Of a DNA stretch of 64,000 nt, positions 62,658 through 64,000 are shown one piece after another. The stretch is from Ptiloglossa arizonensis (lineage: Eukaryota; Arthropoda; Insecta; Hymenoptera; Colletidae): NCBI RefSeq assembly GCF_051014685.1, contig NW_027478417.1, forward strand, positions 1,488,001-1,552,000, in the 5' to 3' direction. The position numbers and the translations under genes were made by a program. The notes below the pieces were generated by a model. That model was not told the origin of the DNA. It was given only the letters and a program-made list of their open reading frames with translations, and made no database searches. Every line of letters begins with the position of its first letter. The first letter of the stretch is position 1.

Positions 62658-64000
62658 AAATTATGATGGTTTCTCACCGATTCATTAACTTCAAACTCCC
62701 ATATCTCGCGAACGAATTGCCGAACTCGAGAAATTCCTGATGCATCTGAAAGCAGAAACTCGCCCTATTACAATGGTGTGTGTACTTTTCCCCTAGGCCA
62801 TAGTAGTTATTGTTTTCGAGTATCAGACTTGCCAAAATTAGGATGTTTTCTCACCCATTCCGTAACTTCAAACTCCCATATCTCGCGAACGGATTGACGA
62901 ACTCGAGAAATTCCTGTTTCATCTGAAAGTAGAAACTCGCCCGATTACAACGGTATGTGTATTTTTCCCCTAGGCCATTGTAGTTATTGGTTTCGGGAAA
63001 CAGACTTGCGAAAATTTTGATGGTTTCTCATCCATTCCTGAACGTCAAACTCCCATATCTCGCGATCCCATTGACGAACTCGAGAAATTCCTGTTGCATC
63101 TGAAAGCACAAACTCACCCGATTACAGTGGTATGTGTATTTTTGCCCTAGGCCATAGTAGTTATTGGTTTCGAGTATGAGACATGCGAATATTTTGATGG
63201 TCTCTCAACCATTCCTTCACTTCTAACTCTTATATCTCGCGAACGCATTGACGAACTCGAGAAATTCCTGTTGCATCTGAAAGCAGAATGTCGCCCGATT
63301 ACAACGGTATGTGTATTTTTGCCCTAGGCCATAGAAGTTATTGGGTTCGAGTATGAGACATGCGAATATTTTGATGGTTTCTCAACCATTCCTTTACTTC
63401 AAACTCCCATATCTCGCGAACGGATTGACGAACACGAGAAATTCCTATTGCATCCGAAAGCAGAAACTCGCCCGATTTCAACGGTACGTGTACTTTTCCC
63501 CTAGGGCTTTGTAGTTATTGGTTTCGGGAATCAGACTTCCGAAAATTTTGATGGTTTCTCAACCATTCCTTAACTTCAAACTCCCATATCTCGCGAAGGA
63601 ATTAACGATCTCGAGAAATTCTTGTTGCATCTGAAAGCAGAATCTCGCCCGATTACAACGGCATGTGTATTTTTGCCCTAGGCCATAGTAGTTATTGGTT
63701 TCGAGTCTCAGACTTGCGAAAATTTTTATGGTTTCTCAACCATTCCTTAACTTCAAACTCCCATATCTCGCGAACGGATTGACGAACTCGAGAAATTCCT
63801 GTTGCATCTGAAAGTAGAATCTCGCCCGATTACAAAAGTATGTGAATTTTTCCCCTAGGCCTTTGTAGTTATTGGTTTCGGGAATCAGACTTGCGAAAAT
63901 ATTGATGGTTGCTCAACCATTCCTTAACTTCAAACTCCCATATCTCGCGAAGGAATTGACGATCTCGAGAAATTCCTGTTGCATCTGAAAGTAGAAACTC

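Larger units (their letters stand above)
1..64000 (+). repeat. Tandem satellite DNA array, ~177-bp monomer, ~360 copies
   Basis: The CCTAGG landmark recurs every 175-178 bases from position 15 to the end (for example 15, 192, 368, 545; 35397, 35574). All copies read in the same direction; I found no inverted monomer, no transposon and no unique spacer. The hand-derived consensus is 177 bp with about 41% G+C and ten CpGs. Neighbouring copies differ by a few to some tens of substitutions and occasional one-base indels. Neither array edge is present, so the true array is longer. Arrays like this are typical of eukaryotic centromeric or pericentromeric heterochromatin; that location is inferred. 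No coding gene is supported anywhere: reading frames stop within one or two monomers, and those that run further do so only where variants remove a single stop. I do not recognise the satellite family. Confidence 0.98.
43061..64000 (+). repeat. Zone 5: satellite with private variants
   Basis: About 118 monomers with variants I did not see upstream: the one-base deletion GGATTGCGAACTCGAG (near 43281, 44870, 45046, 45930, 46456, 53351, 54234, 54764, 55997 and others); GCCAAAATTATGATG with TTTTCTCACCCATTCC; CTGATGCATCTG with CGCCCTATTACAATGG; and CTAGACCATTCCAG with ATCAAATCAGCG. Zone 2-type monomers reappear around 63.2 kb (CTTCTAACTCTTAT). Confidence 0.78.

Noticed and set aside
1..64000. CRISPR array
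   Set aside because: The repeated unit is 177 bp with gradual divergence over its whole length; there are no short identical repeats separated by unique spacers.
1..64000. Primate alpha satellite (171 bp)
   Set aside because: Length and sequence landmarks differ, no CENP-B box fits, and CpG is not depleted.
1..64000. Insertion of a transposon or viral sequence
   Set aside because: The CCTAGG phase keeps 175-178-base spacing wherever I checked, leaving no room for an insertion; no terminal repeats or target duplications were seen.

Overview
The whole 64 kb window is one uninterrupted tandem satellite array. The monomer is about 177 bp, every copy lies in the same orientation, and roughly 360 copies fit in the window. 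The first base and the last base both fall inside monomers, so the array continues beyond both ends and 64 kb is a minimum length. I found no protein-coding gene, tRNA, rRNA, transposon, CRISPR array or unique sequence. The longest open reading frame is only 112 codons. All the recurrent short frames are by-products of a monomer length divisible by three (177 = 3 x 59).

Such an array points to constitutive heterochromatin of a eukaryote, plausibly centromeric or pericentromeric. The hand-derived consensus has about 41% G+C (73 of 177) and ten CpGs where base composition predicts about 7.5. It therefore lacks the CpG depletion expected of heavily methylated DNA, which fits an invertebrate better than a vertebrate. 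I do not recognise the family or the species.

Each monomer has the same landmarks in order: CCTAGG; a short variable block; AAAATTTT; a hairpin-capable dyad (ATGGTT, four bases, AACCAT); TCGCGA; CTCGAG; and a segment reading GGTATGTGTA then a pyrimidine run into the next CCTAGG. Linked variants in the first third define at least four monomer classes (A to D).

The array is a mosaic. Zone 1 (1-16.16 kb) is rich in class A/B/C monomers. Zone 2 (16.16-21.94 kb) is rich in class D. Zone 3 (21.95-29.19 kb) repeats zone 1 blocks 15.4-20 kb away. Zone 4 (29.2-43.06 kb) returns to zone 2 types after a mixed junction. Zone 5 (43.06-64 kb) has its own private variants. Local higher-order repeats (dimers, trimers, a 13/14-monomer duplication) and single-monomer gains or losses at chimeric junctions record repeated unequal exchange.
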